A stretch of 64,000 nt of DNA, taken from contig NC_062226.1 of assembly GCF_902686445.1 (NCBI RefSeq), forward strand, positions 16,898,001-16,962,000, written 5' to 3'. Source of the stretch: Sciurus carolinensis (taxonomy: Eukaryota > Chordata > Mammalia > Rodentia > Sciuridae). The position numbers and the translations under genes were made by a program. The notes below the pieces were generated by a model that made no database searches, was not told the origin of the DNA, and saw nothing but the letters and a program-made list of their open reading frames with translations. Below, one piece after another: positions 1-11,600 of the stretch; position 1 is the stretch's first letter, and each line of letters starts with the position of its first letter.

Positions 1-2734
1 CATCCTCCTTGGGATACAGCTTTGACAGTACCTCTCCCAATCTCACCTAATCTCTCTCGCGTTCTCACCTGTTGTTGCCTCTGACCTCCCCTCCAATGGT
101 TTTTCCATCCTAACCCTGTTCCTCCCAGACTCTCCCTAACATTGATTCTGACCTCCTGCCAGCGCCAACTCCAGCCCTTTCGGGTCCTCTTGGATCCTGG
201 TGCCCTTTGTTAGAAACTTTCACTGTCACCTTTGCTCACAGCCTGGGGATGAAAGATGAAGCTTGAGGAAGGCAAGCCTTCCAGAAGGAAGTGACTTGCA
301 CCCAGCCCTGACAGAGAAGAAGAGCTAACCAGCTGGAGTGGGAGAGGAGTAGAAGAACACACCTGGTGATGGGCCTTGAGCCGCGGGGGCCCTAAGTTCT
401 CCCCACACAGAGTTTGGTAGAACCCAAATGAGAAGAAGCCAAATGGTCAATGAGGGGCAGATACTGAGGGTCATGGTGAAAAATTTGGGTTCTACCTCAA
501 AAGAGATGAGGAAATGCTGAAACAGATTTAAGCAGGGCCTTCTCTGAGACCCATCTTCATACACCTTTCCTGTCCCTCCCTGTCAGCTCTCCTTGGATCT
601 TCATTGCCTCTTGCACTTGTCACCGGTTCACACAAGTGATCTCTATGACTCTAATTCTTAAGAATTTTGGTCTCAAAACTTGATCATCCATTATTTTTGG
701 AACTTTGGGAGCCTGAAAAACTTTAAGGGGCTTGGAAGTGTCTCCTGATGCTAGTGATAGAGTTCCATGATTAATCGATGTCTGTGAGATTCTCAGGATC
801 TGCCAGGGTTGTCACACTTCTGGGTGTCTTTCATGGGCTGCATTTACATCTTAGGTGCTACTGTTCTCTAAAATGGATTATCACATTTTTGTTGGAATGT
901 CTTTGTAACTTGATTGGCATGTCTTTTATTGCTCTCAGTATCTGGCTTGGTGATCCTTGATCCATAAGAGAAACAGTTGAAGCCAACTCTCTCCTTTCAA
1001 TCTTAAAAGCTGAAGTTCTAAAGAATTAGAAGAATTTATGCATTTCTGAAGCCGTGTTTTACTTGGAACCCAGTAAAGAACAGATTTGATCATCCATTGG
1101 GTTTGGTCCATATCGGTCATCTCATCATAGCCAATGAACTATAAAGAAACATGGGGGCTGGATTTGTAGGGCAAAACTTAAAGCTCATGGGGTAAGGTAG
1201 AGGTAACAGGGTATATTTCTTCTTTATCTTAACAAGAGATAAAATGAGATTATTTTGTGATGGTTCAGGAAACCATACTTCACTTAGGGAAAAAGAGGCA
1301 CAAAGGGGAGTCGGTGATGGATTCAATATTTAGTAATACTTTCTAGACACAGGTCCAATGTTGGGAGCTATAAACAGAGTTATAAAGCCCTACTATAGGA
1401 TTAGGATGGGGAAAAAGAGCTGCAGAAGGGGAGCAGGAAAGACACAAACATTCTTTCAGTGAGTCAGTCATTGTTTTAAGTTTCTTGTAGGAGAAGAGCA
1501 GAAATTAACACAGTTCCAATCCTCATGGTGTATGCAGGTGGATGGGGACATCAGTCTTCTGAGTGAGGGCACTGAATTCTAGGAAGGACTCTGTCTGTTA
1601 CAATGAAGAGTCACAGACAAATTTAAGTAGAAAAGTAACTTTGGTATGATTTTGGAAACTTTGATCTGACTGTGTTATAGAAAATAGTAGAGGTCAAAAG
1701 GGAGTTGGGGAGATAATGGAGAAGGCTGTTGCAGGGTTGAGGGTTAGATATGACAGCCCAAAGTGAGAAGAATAGGGTCTACTTCAACTGGTTTTGATAG
1801 AAATGTAGATGATAAAACTTTAGGACTTAAAGAATGAGGGGATATGTGTCATTTGTGAGATCAAAGAGTCTGAAGGATGTAACAATACTGTATGATAAGC
1901 ACCACACAGAAAGGGACCATTCAACCAAATACAGCAGAGTGGCCAGTCCCAAGCATTCCGACTACTGAGTGAAATCTTTTTCTTAGGACACTTAGGTTGA
2001 GTGTCCAAAGGAATTGCAGGCAGGGATGACAGCCCAAGGAAAGCAGCAAGAGCATGCTGGACAGGGGAGCATGGAGCCAAAGGCTGGCTTAGATCAGGAG
2101 GAAGTTTGTGAACCTAGACAGGCCTGGAGTTTAATCTATAGGCAATAGTGGATTTTCTTAGAAGGTATAGAGCAGGATAAAGTGAAATGTGTGCTTTATA
2201 TGTCACTCTTGCTCTTCTTTGGAGGATGAGATGAAGAAGAGTAGTTAAAGGTGAACCTTTGGGCTCTTACAGTAGTAGTAATTATTAAAGACTAACTTTG
2301 GTAATGATAATGGTCAGAACAAAGAGAGAGGAGTATTTACATGAAATATTAAGAAGAACACAATGAAGAGAGGTCTGAATCAAGAATAACAACATTGTCC
2401 ATTTGGATGACATATTGGATGGTGATGCCATTAATGATATAGGAAAATCAAGAGGCATAGTTTTAAAAGAAGACTTAAGCATACCGCTCTTGAAGTGTCC
2501 ATGGGACATTCAAGTGTCAGCATCCAGTAGGCAATTGGAATTGTGGGCCAAGAACCGGAGATTGAGACTTGCTATTTGACAGATGATCACAGAAGCCATG
2601 TTGTAAGCCCAAGTACAAGTGTACAAGATATAAAACAACTTAAATGTTTTCTGTCATACAATAATTATACATAATAACGAGGTTCATTATGATATATTCA
2701 TGTATATACACAACATAATATACCCTTTTTATTT
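1..2734. other. Non-coding stretch, no gene recognised
   Basis: Only short chance reading frames with no recognisable protein are present. The part from about 1330 to 2570 reads like a very old, heavily diverged interspersed repeat (purine-rich, phrases such as 'ccagtaggcaattgga'), but I cannot name the family. No splice-bounded exon, CpG cluster or promoter is apparent. Confidence 0.5.
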
Positions 2735-2814
2735 TTTTGCAGTGCTGGGGATTGAACCCAGGGCCTGTGCTTGCAAGGCAAGTACTTTCCCAACTGAGCT
2801 TTCTCCCTCACCCA
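2735..2814 (-). repeat. ID-type SINE fragment (tRNA-Ala derived)
   Basis: Read on the minus strand, this has the ID core with the internal RNA polymerase III B box and the 'ccctgggttcaatccccag' block; the plus strand shows 'ctggggattgaacccagggc'. A T-rich run on the left is the reversed A tail. The 5' part is diverged. It lies at the edge of an ancient L1. Confidence 0.75.
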
Positions 2815-2817
2815 TTA

Positions 2818-3301
2818 TGCCCATTTCAATTGTAGAGTGTTAACAGATTTGAGAAAACAGATTCATGTAATCACCACAATTGAGATACAGAACATTTTCA
2901 TCACCTTAGAGAGTTTCCTCATGCCCAGATATAGTCAATTACCTCTTCCTATTCCCAGCACTTGCTGCTATTAATTTTTTCCTGTCTCTTATAAATTTGC
3001 TTTTCTAAAATGGCATATACATGGAAAAATGCAGTATGTGATCCTTTGTGCATGGCTTTTTTTTCTTAGCAAAATGCTTTTAAGATTCATCTGTGTTGAC
3101 ACGTGTGAAGTTTTTTTATTGCTGGGTAGCATTTTACTGTACAGTTATATCACTATTCATTTATGCACTCACCAGTTGATGGACATTTGAATTCTTTCCA
3201 GATTTGTTTTTTAAACTTGGGAGTTAGCTGTTAGTGATATGTGAAACCAAGTATTCCTGTAGACATATGCTTTCAACTCCCTTAGTGAATAACTAATGGA
3301 A
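2818..3301 (-). mobile_element. Ancient L1M-type LINE, 3' part (left half of a split copy)
   Basis: Plus-strand text such as 'ttgctgggtagcattttact' and 'accagttgatggacatttga' is the reverse complement of the ORF2 C-terminal end and 3' region of an old mammalian L1. It continues after the intervening younger L1, at 4971. It is too diverged for any long reading frame. Confidence 0.7.
3290..3301. repeat. Target-site duplication, left copy
   Basis: The 12 bases 'taactaatggaa' here recur exactly at 4959-4970 and bracket the plus-strand L1. Together they show an insertion by target-primed reverse transcription into the old L1M sequence. Confidence 0.85.
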
Positions 3302-4958
3302 CCTCTACAATAAAAACTAATAGAACATTGAAGAAAGAAATTGAAGAACTCAGAAGATGGAAAGACCTTCTATGTTCATGGATAGGCAGAATTAATATTG
3401 TTAAGATGGCCCTACTACCAAATGTAATGTGCAGATTCAGAGTAATCCCCATCAAAATACCAACATCATTCTTTTGTAAAACTAGCAGGGGGGAAACAGA
3501 CCTAAATTAATTTGGAAGAATAAAAGACCCAGAATAGGAAAAGCAATTCTAAGCCAAAAAAGCATTGCTGGGGGCATCACAATACCTGACTTTAAGTTGC
3601 AGTACAGGATATAGTAACAGAAACTGCATGATATTGGTTTAAAAATACACACATAGACCAAGGGTACAGAATAGAAGACACAGAAACAAAACTACACATC
3701 TACAGTCATTTGATCCTTGACAAAGGTGACAAAAGCATACATTAAAGAAAAGACAACCTTTTTAAGAAATAGGCCTGGGAAAACTGGTTAACCAGGACGT
3801 AAGTAGACCCTTCTCTCTCACCCTGCAGAAAAATCAACTCACAATGAATCAAAGACCTAGGAATTAGGCAAGAAACTATGCAACTCCTAGAAGAAAACAA
3901 AGAATCAATGCTCTAGCACATAGGTGCAGGCAACAACTTTCTCAATAGGAAAACTAAAGTTCAGGAAATAATGCCAAGAGTTAATAAGGGGGATGTAGTT
4001 AAATTAAAATCTTCCTCATAGCAAAGGAAACAATTGGGAATGTGAAGAAAGAAACTACACAATGGGTGAAAATCTCTGCTAACTACCCTTCTGACAGAGG
4101 ATTGATATCTGAATATATAAAGAACTAAAGAAACTTTACATCAAAAGTCAAATAACCCAGTTAATAAATGAGCAAATGAATTAAACAGACAATTCTCAAA
4201 TGAAGAAATATATAGCCAACAAATACATGAAAAATGTTCAACATCATTAACAATTAGGGAAATGCAAATCAAAACTACACTGAGATTTCATCTTATACTA
4301 ATCAGAATGACAGTCATCAAGAATACAAATAATAATAAATGCCAGAGAGTATGTGGAGAAAAAGGGAACACTTTTACACTGTTGATGGGTTTCTAATTAG
4401 TACAACCACTATTAAATTTAGTATGGAGGCTCCTCAAAGATTAGACATGGAACCACTATGTGACCCAGCTTTATCACTCCTCAGTATTTATGCTGAAGCA
4501 TTAAAGTCATCATACTACAATGACACATGCATACCTATGGTGATAGTAGCACACTTCACAGTAACCAAACTGTGGAACCAGACTAGGTGTTCATCAATGG
4601 GTGAACAGATAAAGAAAATATGGTATACATACACAATGAATTTTTATTCAGACATAAAGAAAAATGATATCACATCATTTGCAGGAAAATGGATGGAACT
4701 AGAGACCATCAGGTTAAGCAAAATAAATCCAACTCAGAAGGACAAGGGACACATATTTTCTTTCATATGTGGAAACTACAGAGAAAAAAGGGAAAGAAAG
4801 GTGGAGGCAGATCTCCTGGAAATCAAAGGGATCAAATATAGGAGATGGGGAGAAAGAGAAGAAGTGCCAAATTATATTGTTATGTGCACGTACAAATATG
4901 TAACAACATATCTTATCATCATGTACAACCATAATGCACCAATAAAATATGGAAAAAT
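3302..4958 (+). mobile_element. 5'-truncated L1 inserted in an ancient L1
   Basis: The element begins inside ORF2 downstream of the RT core; the first open stretch contains 'KKEIEELRRWKDLLCSWIGR' and 'INIVKMALLP', typical of the L1 region after the palm. It runs through the C-terminal domain and a short 3'UTR to 'caataaaatatgg'. It is flanked by a perfect 12-bp duplication. Stops and frameshifts break ORF2 in several places. There is almost no poly(A), only a few A residues before the duplication, so the tail has been lost or eroded. Its orientation is opposite to the L1M it interrupts. Confidence 0.9.
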
Positions 4959-4965
4959 TAACTAA
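4339..4965 (+). pseudogene. L1 ORF2 C-terminal remnant
   Basis: A 208-codon open stretch covers the L1 ORF2 C-terminal segment. Visible blocks are 'KLWNQTRCSSMGEQIKKIWY' and 'AGKWMELETIRLSKI', which match the ends of the other L1 ORF2 copies in this window. The first ATG is internal to ORF2, not a true start. The last codons run through the 3'UTR and the duplication, so the length of the open frame is fortuitous. It encodes no independent function. Confidence 0.75.
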
Positions 4966-4970
4966 TGGAA
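4959..4970. repeat. Target-site duplication, right copy
   Basis: Exact copy of 3290-3301 at the 3' end of the plus-strand L1. The interrupted L1M resumes directly after it. Confidence 0.85.
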
Positions 4971-6010
4971 TTTCTGGGTTATATATTAAGAGTTAGGTTC
5001 ACATAGAAAATTTCCAATCTATTTTCCAAAGTGGCTATACTATCTGGCATTCATGCCAGTAGTAGGTGAGAATTCCAGTTGTTTAACATTGTTAACCCTT
5101 GAAATTGCCAACTGAGATACCTCCCCAGCTCAGACTTACTGTTTTCTTGATGGTTCCTTCCAGGAGCAAAGCTTTTCATTTGAATGAAACCTATTTTGTT
5201 TATTCTTCTTTTTTTAAATCTGTGCATTTTGTGTCTAATTTTAAAGTCTTTGTTTAATCTTAGGCCACATTTTCACCAATATTTTCTTCTACAGTTTTTA
5301 TAGTTTTACCTTTTACATATAAGTCTACATTTCATTTCACATTAAGTTCAGTGTATTCTATGAAATCGGGATCAAGGTTCACTTTTTTTCACATATGGAT
5401 ATTCAATTGTGCCATTATCATGATGGAAAAAATTATCCTTTCCATGTTTAATTGCTGTGAAAACTTGTTGAAAATCAATTGACCATGAATGTGTATATAA
5501 TAGTATATATGTCTTTATGCCAATACAATTGGCAATTCCATTGTCTGGATTAATGTAGCTTTAAAGTGAGATTTGAAGTTAGCAAGTATGAGTTTTCCGA
5601 TTGTTTTCTATTTTCAGAAAAAAAACTTCAGTATGGCTTGCATTTTCATATAAATTTTATAATCAGCTTGTCAATTTTTTTCAAAAACATCAGAAGGATT
5701 TTGATAATACAAACAGGGGAGTTGAATATGAAAGTAATTTGATGGAGAATTGACATCTACAAAATACTGAATCTTTGTACCTAAGAAAATTATCTTTGCC
5801 TTTATTTATGTCTTCTTTAATTCTCTCAGCAATGTTTTGCAGGTTTTAATGTAAATCTATGTATTTTGTTACACTTACACCTATTTTATACTTTGGATAC
5901 TATTGCAAATGATTTTATTTCATTTTTCAATCATTTCTTGTTGGTATATTGAAATATGAATAAGTTTTGTGTATTGACCTTATGCCTTATGATCTTGATG
6001 TATTATTTAC
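4971..6010 (-). mobile_element. Ancient L1M-type LINE ORF2 (right half of a split copy)
   Basis: This continues the L1M ORF2 from 3301 further toward its 5' side. Reversed L1 ORF2 landmarks include 'agttttatagttttacctttt', 'gaaaatcaattgaccatgaa', 'ataatcagcttgtcaattt' and 'gcaatgttttgcaggtttt'. All frames are closed. The similarity fades near 6000, where a short (tatc)n-like run occurs. Confidence 0.7.
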
Positions 6011-6894
6011 ACTCATATACTTATCTATCCATCTATCTATTCTGAATACTGAGAGTGAGATTCACTCACTTGGAGCAGTCAGAAGGATTTAGAGCTTCTG
6101 CCCAGAATATGTTCAGATGCTCCTTGGAGAAGCAGTCCCCAAAGTCCTAAGATATTGATTCTGTGGAGAAGCTCATTCAAATAAATACATGTCTTAAGAA
6201 AAACTTTTTGTTTAATTTCCATTTTTTGAAATTACTAAGGAAAGTATCATTGAGCACTATGAGTTAAATACACATATAAAACATTGCTGTCTACATGACT
6301 GCCCACTCAGGGCATAAGAAGAAAAATAACAACAGTGTGAAATCTTTCTTAAGGCACCTACCCTACCTCCCATCAAATATTTCTCACCCTAGATTCAGTG
6401 CGGAAGTCCTGAGGGACAGGTCCACAGGGAAGGTGGAAGATCACAGGGTCATACGTATAATAATACCACCACTTGCAGGCAGAAAATGAAGCTAAAAATG
6501 CCTTACATTAGGATTATACAGGCTAATCAATCATGCCCCCCATAACCCAGTCATTTCACTATTTATTCCAACAGCCATAATTGTGTGAAGTTCCTTCAGG
6601 TGTTGGGGGTTCATAGTGAAGGTAGGAATGAACACTGGCTGCTAATCCTGTATTTTCCAAGGAGGGTCCTCTCCTACCAGGTTGACAAACCTGACATAGA
6701 TTGCTGCTATAAGTTCCCTTCTTCCCAACTTTCCTCCTTCATTTGAGTAGGAAAAGGAGGAGAGGTGGAAGGTAAAATGTATAGAAGTAGAAAGGGGAAG
6801 GAATGGAAGTTCCCTCCCTTTGAAATGGAATCCATGGACTTCTGCCAGAAAGTTTTCCATCCAACCCCCATTGAACAAGCTCAGGTTGAAAGTT
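6011..6894. other. Non-coding stretch, nothing recognised
   Basis: Includes a short (atct)n run at about 6023-6041. No recognisable gene or repeat follows until the C-terminal end of the UBTFL1-like pseudogene. Confidence 0.4.
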
Positions 6895-7209
6895 TAAACA
6901 AGAAGAATCCCCTGGGGAGGATGACCTTGAGTTGCCCCAAACCCACCATCTTCATCTTCATCTCCACTGCTAGAGTCTGAGAAGCTTCTGCCTCCCTCCA
7001 CCTCTATGTCTTCCTTTCTACCCTCTTTTAATCTCTTGGAGGATGACAGTTGGGCTGTCTGGTTTCAAGATTCTGACCCTGGAGTCAACATCTGCTGCTC
7101 CTCCCCAAGCCCTCCTTGAAGTCTCTTCTGATGAGCAATGAGGATCTTTTCATCTAAACTGGAATTTAACCTCCACTCATGCTATCATTCTCAGATTTAT
7201 TAAAAGTAG

Positions 7210-7629
7210 CCCTTCAACAGATGAGTGGATGAAGAAACTGTGGTATATATACACAATGGAATATTGTTCAGCCATAAAGAAGAATAATATCATGGCATTT
7301 TCAGAGAAATGGATGGAATTGGAGAATACCATGCTAAGTGAAATAAGCAAATCCCAGAAAAACAAAGGCCAAATGTTGTCCCTGATAAGTGGATGATGAT
7401 ATATAATGGGGGAGGATGGGTGGGGTGAAAGAAGAATGGAGGAACTTTAGATTATGTAGAGGGAAATGAGAGGGAGAGGGGTATGAAAAACGGTGGAATG
7501 AGACAGACATCATTACCCTATATACATATATGTTTACATGAATGGTATGAATCTACATCATGGACAACCAAAGAAAAGAAATGATGTACCCCATTTGTGT
7601 ACAATGAATCAAAATGCAATGTGTTAAAA
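7210..7629 (+). mobile_element. 5'-truncated L1 3' end inside the UBTFL1-like pseudogene
   Basis: It starts at the ORF2 C-terminal block ('cagatgagtggatgaagaaa'), covers the last ORF2 codons, ending 'ataagtggatga', and has a full 3'UTR ending 'tcaaaatgcaatgtgtt' plus A9. Flanks 'aaaagtag' (7202-7209) and 'aaaaatag' (7630-7637) look like a slightly diverged duplication. The pseudogene resumes on both sides. Confidence 0.85.
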
Positions 7630-7811
7630 AAAAATAGAGTCTGGTATGCAGTGTATTCTGTAGGAGACAAATTCTGAGCCAGAGATCCAGATCCACCTTG
7701 TACTGTTTCTGGAGCTCCTCAGCCTAGCTCTTATACTGTTCCTTCAGGCTCTGCAGGATATGCCACCAGTATTGGCCCATCCCTAACATGCACTCCACAG
7801 CCTATTACTAA

Positions 7812-7821
7812 AAAACAAATC
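7812..7821. repeat. Target-site duplication of ID SINE, left copy
   Basis: 'aaaacaaatc' here and at 7982-7991 bracket the SINE exactly. Confidence 0.8.
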
Positions 7822-7981
7822 CTGGGGGCTGGGGTTTAGCTCAGTGATAGAGCACTTGTCTTGCACGTGTGAGGCGCTGGGTTCCAGCTTCAGCAACACA
7901 TATAAATAAACAAACAAGCAAATAAATAAATTAAATAAAGATATCGTGTCCATGTGCAACTAAAAAAATATTTAAAAAAAG
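7822..7981 (+). repeat. ID SINE with squirrel-type tail
   Basis: The head 'ggggctggggtttagctcag' followed by 'tgatagagcacttgtc' is the tRNA-Ala-derived ID body with a polymerase III A box; 'gctgggttccagcttcagc' is the B-box region. A tail of (aaat)n type and 'gatatcgtgtccatgtgcaac' follows, a form known from sciurid SINEs. A perfect 10-bp duplication flanks it. It lies between codons of the UBTFL1-like pseudogene. Confidence 0.9.
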
Positions 7982-8460
7982 AAAACAAATCGTGGTAGAA
8001 CTTGTGGTAGCCATTCATAGGTGGCTTTTTCAGCTCTCCTTGGAATTTTACCTTTTTTTGGAAAAGCCGTAGTTTTTTGTAAGAGGCCTCATATCTTTAG
8101 CATTTCCTGAAACCTTTTGAGTTCCAGTTTGGCACCTTGAGAACAATAGATTTCTTGGAGTTCTACACTCCCTTGAGAAGTTCAGATGTCTCCTGCATAT
8201 TTTTCCCCCTTTAGGAATGTTCTTTATCATCTAAGGCTAATTCCTTCAAAGTGCACAACATTTTTTTAACTCTTAAGAAATTTCTAAACATTAAAGTTTT
8301 TACATTTCCCCAGACAAATCTTTAAAAGCTACTTTTTTTCCCCTCAGTCCAGAGATGACTATGTTATTTTGAAGTGCTGGCTGACATTGAGTGGAAAGTT
8401 ATTCTGCATGCATTTCAGTAACCTCAGGGTATTCTTTTTGGACTAGGGGGTCTTGGCCAT

Positions 8461-9204
8461 GAGATGACACTGTTTCAAGGTTTTTGAGCCATGTGTAAGG
8501 TCTTAGTTTGGCAGGTACTGCAGTAAACGTCAAGGTTCTTCTCTCAGACTCAGCAGGTAAAGTATTTCTGCCAAGTCCTGGAGTGTGTGTGATTCTATAT
8601 TTCTGAAGATTTTATAATTGGTTTATAATTGGTTTTATGAGCATTTATAGCAAAATCCACCCCAAATACATTCAGTTTACTCAAGAATTCTGTGTTCTCT
8701 GGGTTCCCTGGAGGGAAATCATAACCTCTCTGAGGGCTTCACAATTTAGTCAACTCCAAAGGTCCCTGAGCATCTGTCCAGCAAATTGTTATTGAGTAAA
8801 GAAAATCATCATTTTTTATATTTCTAAATGCTAGAATTTGTTCAATTACTTTAAGAAATCCTGGTTTGTTTGTTTTTTTTTTTTAAATAGGACAGAAGTA
8901 CTTTATGAGTTTAGCTATTTGGAAGATGGATGAGCAAACTTTTTTGTGTGTCTCGAGACTGTGTGTTCCACCCCATAGACCAATCTGAGCTCTCTCTCTA
9001 GAAAAAAGTGTAGACAGTGATAAAACTCAGATGCTTTGTTTCCATTTCCTTGAAACCCACAGCCCTAAGCTGCCTGCTGCCCAATTTCTACAAATAATTG
9101 TTTTCTATGTTTTCTCTAGTTTTCCTGTTGGCGATACTGATAATCTACATCATCTTACTTCCTGGTGGCTATTCTCCCCAATAAAGGTGACAGAAAACTG
9201 AACT
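8461..9204. other. Non-coding stretch upstream of the pseudogene
   Basis: No gene or clear repeat. A small local repeat 'ataattggttt' occurs near 8612-8634, and a T-run sits at about 8871-8884. Confidence 0.4.
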
Positions 9205-9375
9205 TCTTCATATTATTTTATCCTCACAATGACTCATAGATGCATATGTTTATTTTCCCCAATTTCAGAGATAAAGTCATTCGGGCACAGAGGGTTTCAA
9301 TGTTTGCCTACTGCTACACAGCTGGCAAATAACAGTTCTGAGATTTAAACCAGGTCTTCTGATACTGAAAAACAT
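9205..9375 (-). repeat. MIR SINE
   Basis: The plus strand is the reverse complement of the MIR body: 'atcctcacaatgactcatag', 'cccaatttcagagataaag', then 'ctacacagctggcaaataac', ending in 'agatttaaaccaggtcttct'. It is an ancient mammalian tRNA-derived SINE, well diverged. Confidence 0.7.
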
Positions 9376-10094
9376 GCTCATAATGACTGCAAGAGTAATT
9401 TTGATACCAAAATAAAGCTACTTCTTTTTCATTATTTTTTTAAAATATAAACTTATGACAAATCTTATTTAATGATATTTTTTCTCAGCATTAAAAAATG
9501 CACTTTCTGGAAGCAGAATTTCATAAATTCACCTGATGGTAAAAATCATTTACAGAACTTGATAAAAACACATATTTTCAGCCTCCACTCATGGCAATTT
9601 TGTTTTGGCAATCCTAGGACGGGGCCTACACTTTTACAAATCACACCAGGAGACTCCTGTGATCAGACAAGTTTGTCAAACATTCTATATAAGATGCTTT
9701 TTATTGGCTGTGTGAGATTTAATTATGTAGATATTCTATAATTTAATTTCCAGTTCTCTGCTGGTAGATTGTGGGGTTTAATGACATTTTAATACTGAAA
9801 TAACACTGTGATGATCAGACAAGTGCACATCTCTGATTATTTCCTCAGAGAACCATGGCATTTAAACTCATCTCTCCAGCTCTGTGATTGAGTTTCATAT
9901 TCATGGGAATCTACATCAGTGCTTCACTATTGCAAATCATTCTAAAAATGTGGCCACTCAGGAATGGAACACAGCCTAAGGATTGGAGAAGGGAGCTGTA
10001 TGAAGCCTAAATGTGTAAACTTCATTGTTTGACATTTTCCTAACATTTATCAATTTACATACGTTAAACATCCATTAGCTTTATCCTGGGTATT

Positions 10095-10200
10095 TTCCTA
10101 TTTCTCTTCTTGGATCATCTCAGCAACCTCACAGGAGAATACTATCCTTGTTTCACAGATAAGTAAAACTGAATTTTAAAATGTTCATCGTCCGAAGTTA
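10095..10200 (-). repeat. MIR SINE fragment
   Basis: 'atctcagcaacctcacagga' and 'tgtttcacagataagtaaaa' correspond to the reversed MIR core. Diverged and short. Confidence 0.45.
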
Positions 10201-10229
10201 GTAGAATAGCAATTGTTATATAAATTGAA

Positions 10230-10465
10230 GGCATTCTATGCATGGGTCAGTGCTAAGTACACGACAATTTTAGATCACTAAACCCTCAAGAAAACTGTGT
10301 CATTAGGTGTGTGTTATGATCATTATTACATCAATGACAAAGTAGTTGCTATTATCCTCTTTTTGCAAGTGAGGAAATAGAGAAAAGCCTCAGAGTGCTA
10401 GAAGATTTTGTCCACAATACTATAATTTGTAAGTAGCAGATCTAGTATTTGGACCCAGGTATATT
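10230..10465 (-). repeat. MIR SINE
   Basis: Reversed MIR order is visible: 'aaaccctcaagaaaactgtg', 'tgcaagtgaggaaatagaga', 'taagtagcagatctagtatt' and 'tggacccaggtat'. Confidence 0.6.
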
Positions 10466-10859
10466 TTATTCCCAGACAATTTCTGTTTTCTAACATGTTA
10501 TCAATGCCTTCAATTCAGCCATCATCAAACTCTTATTTGCTTTCAGATTTAAAACAATGTTCCCCACACCCTCTCTAAAACTCTAATGAAATATGAAATT
10601 TAAAAAAGGTGTAGGAGCTGTCAGGAGATTTGCTTTCACGGAAGATGGGAGAAGGTGAACCCCTATTACTGGAGTCGGGAATAGAGATTAGAGAATCTCT
10701 TTTGCAGCATTCGACAGAAACAGACCTAGAATCCCCGAAAGAAAGAGGAGTGCAGTGCTGTGAACTGGTCTCCAGTTGGATTTCAGCTTCACGTGGGCTA
10801 TTGAGAAAGCTGAGGTGGAAAGCACACAGGAGCTGAACACGTGGCCGGGAGCTCTACGT

Positions 10860-10945
10860 ATTTATTTTATTTTATTTATTTTGCAGTACTAGGAATAGAA
10901 CCAAGGTCCTTGCACCTGTTAGGCAAGCACCCTGCCAATTAATCT
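10860..10945 (-). repeat. ID-related SINE fragment
   Basis: T-rich tail (tattt)n, then 'gcagtactaggaatagaacc' and 'gttaggcaagcaccctgcca', the reversed and diverged ID body. Confidence 0.6.
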
Positions 10946-11039
10946 TGATAAAAAAATAAATCAGTGCATCTTCGCTCTTACTGTGCTGGTGGGAATGGAA
11001 TGGTCCACAGAGAGAGTAAGAAGAGGGAGATGACATTTA

Positions 11040-11205
11040 GATGATTTCAATATTGACTTAATAGCCAGGTGAGCCTGAGCTGACCATGGCATCTCTCTGA
11101 CTCTCATTCTCTTCATTTGTCCAACAAGCTCAAATCTAATCAGAGAAATTGTGATGATCAAATGAGATAATACATCTAAACAACTCAGCTCACTGCTGGA
11201 CTCAT
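11040..11205 (+). repeat. MIR SINE
   Basis: Forward MIR wording: 'tctcattctcttcatttgtc' and 'gtgatgatcaaatgagataa', followed by 'tacatctaaacaactcagct'. Confidence 0.55.
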
Positions 11206-11444
11206 ATTACACTCTTATTATTTGGTTGTTCTTTGTCTTCCCATAAGGCTTCCTCTTCAGAGTGTGCCTGACCTAACTCTCCCAGGAGACTGCTTTCAAG
11301 TCAGCCCACTCTGGTCCCTTGTGATGGTTTCTGAGGAGGTTTGTGTCTATGAGTCAGAGGCAATGGTTAGCAATAACAGAACAGAAAGTCTCCTTGGTCT
11401 TTGGCTCATTGTTTTATAGTTAGTGCTTTTATAAATCTGAGCTT

Positions 11445-11597
11445 GCAATTGGAAGACTAGTTCCAGGTTGTTGTTTTAACCCTGATACTTAAGGACCTCA
11501 GTAAGTCATGTTGGATGCAAGTGGCATTGTTCTGAAATGGAGATAATAACAATAATACCCACATGACAGGGACATGATGGGCATCAAAGGAGATAGT
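11445..11597 (+). repeat. MIR SINE fragment
   Basis: 'cctcagtaagtcatgttgga' and 'ctgaaatggagataataaca' followed by 'ataatacccacatgacaggg' match the 3' half of MIR. Confidence 0.5.
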
Positions 11598-11600
11598 GGG

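Larger units (their letters stand above)
6895..8460 (-). pseudogene. UBTFL1: UBTFL1-like HMG-box pseudogene
   Basis: The minus strand can be followed from a start at 8460 ('MAKTP', stop, 'SKKNTLRLLKCMQNNFPLN') through 'KFQGELKKPPMNGYHKF' (about 8000-8050), the second HMG box 'SLKEQYKS*AEELQKQYKV' (about 7690-7760), then 'NLSPTEYTAYQ', to an acidic end 'FSDSSSGDEDEDGG', with a stop near 6896. The order and wording match UBTFL1, the intronless UBF-related HMG-box protein that binds DNA in early embryos; the family assignment is from recalled knowledge. Damage seen: many in-frame stops, a frameshift after 'DLDLWL', loss of most of the first HMG box (about 65-70 codons by estimate), an L1 at 7210-7629 and a SINE at 7822-7981. 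It cannot make a full protein. It could be the decayed orthologue or an extra retrocopy. Confidence 0.8.
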
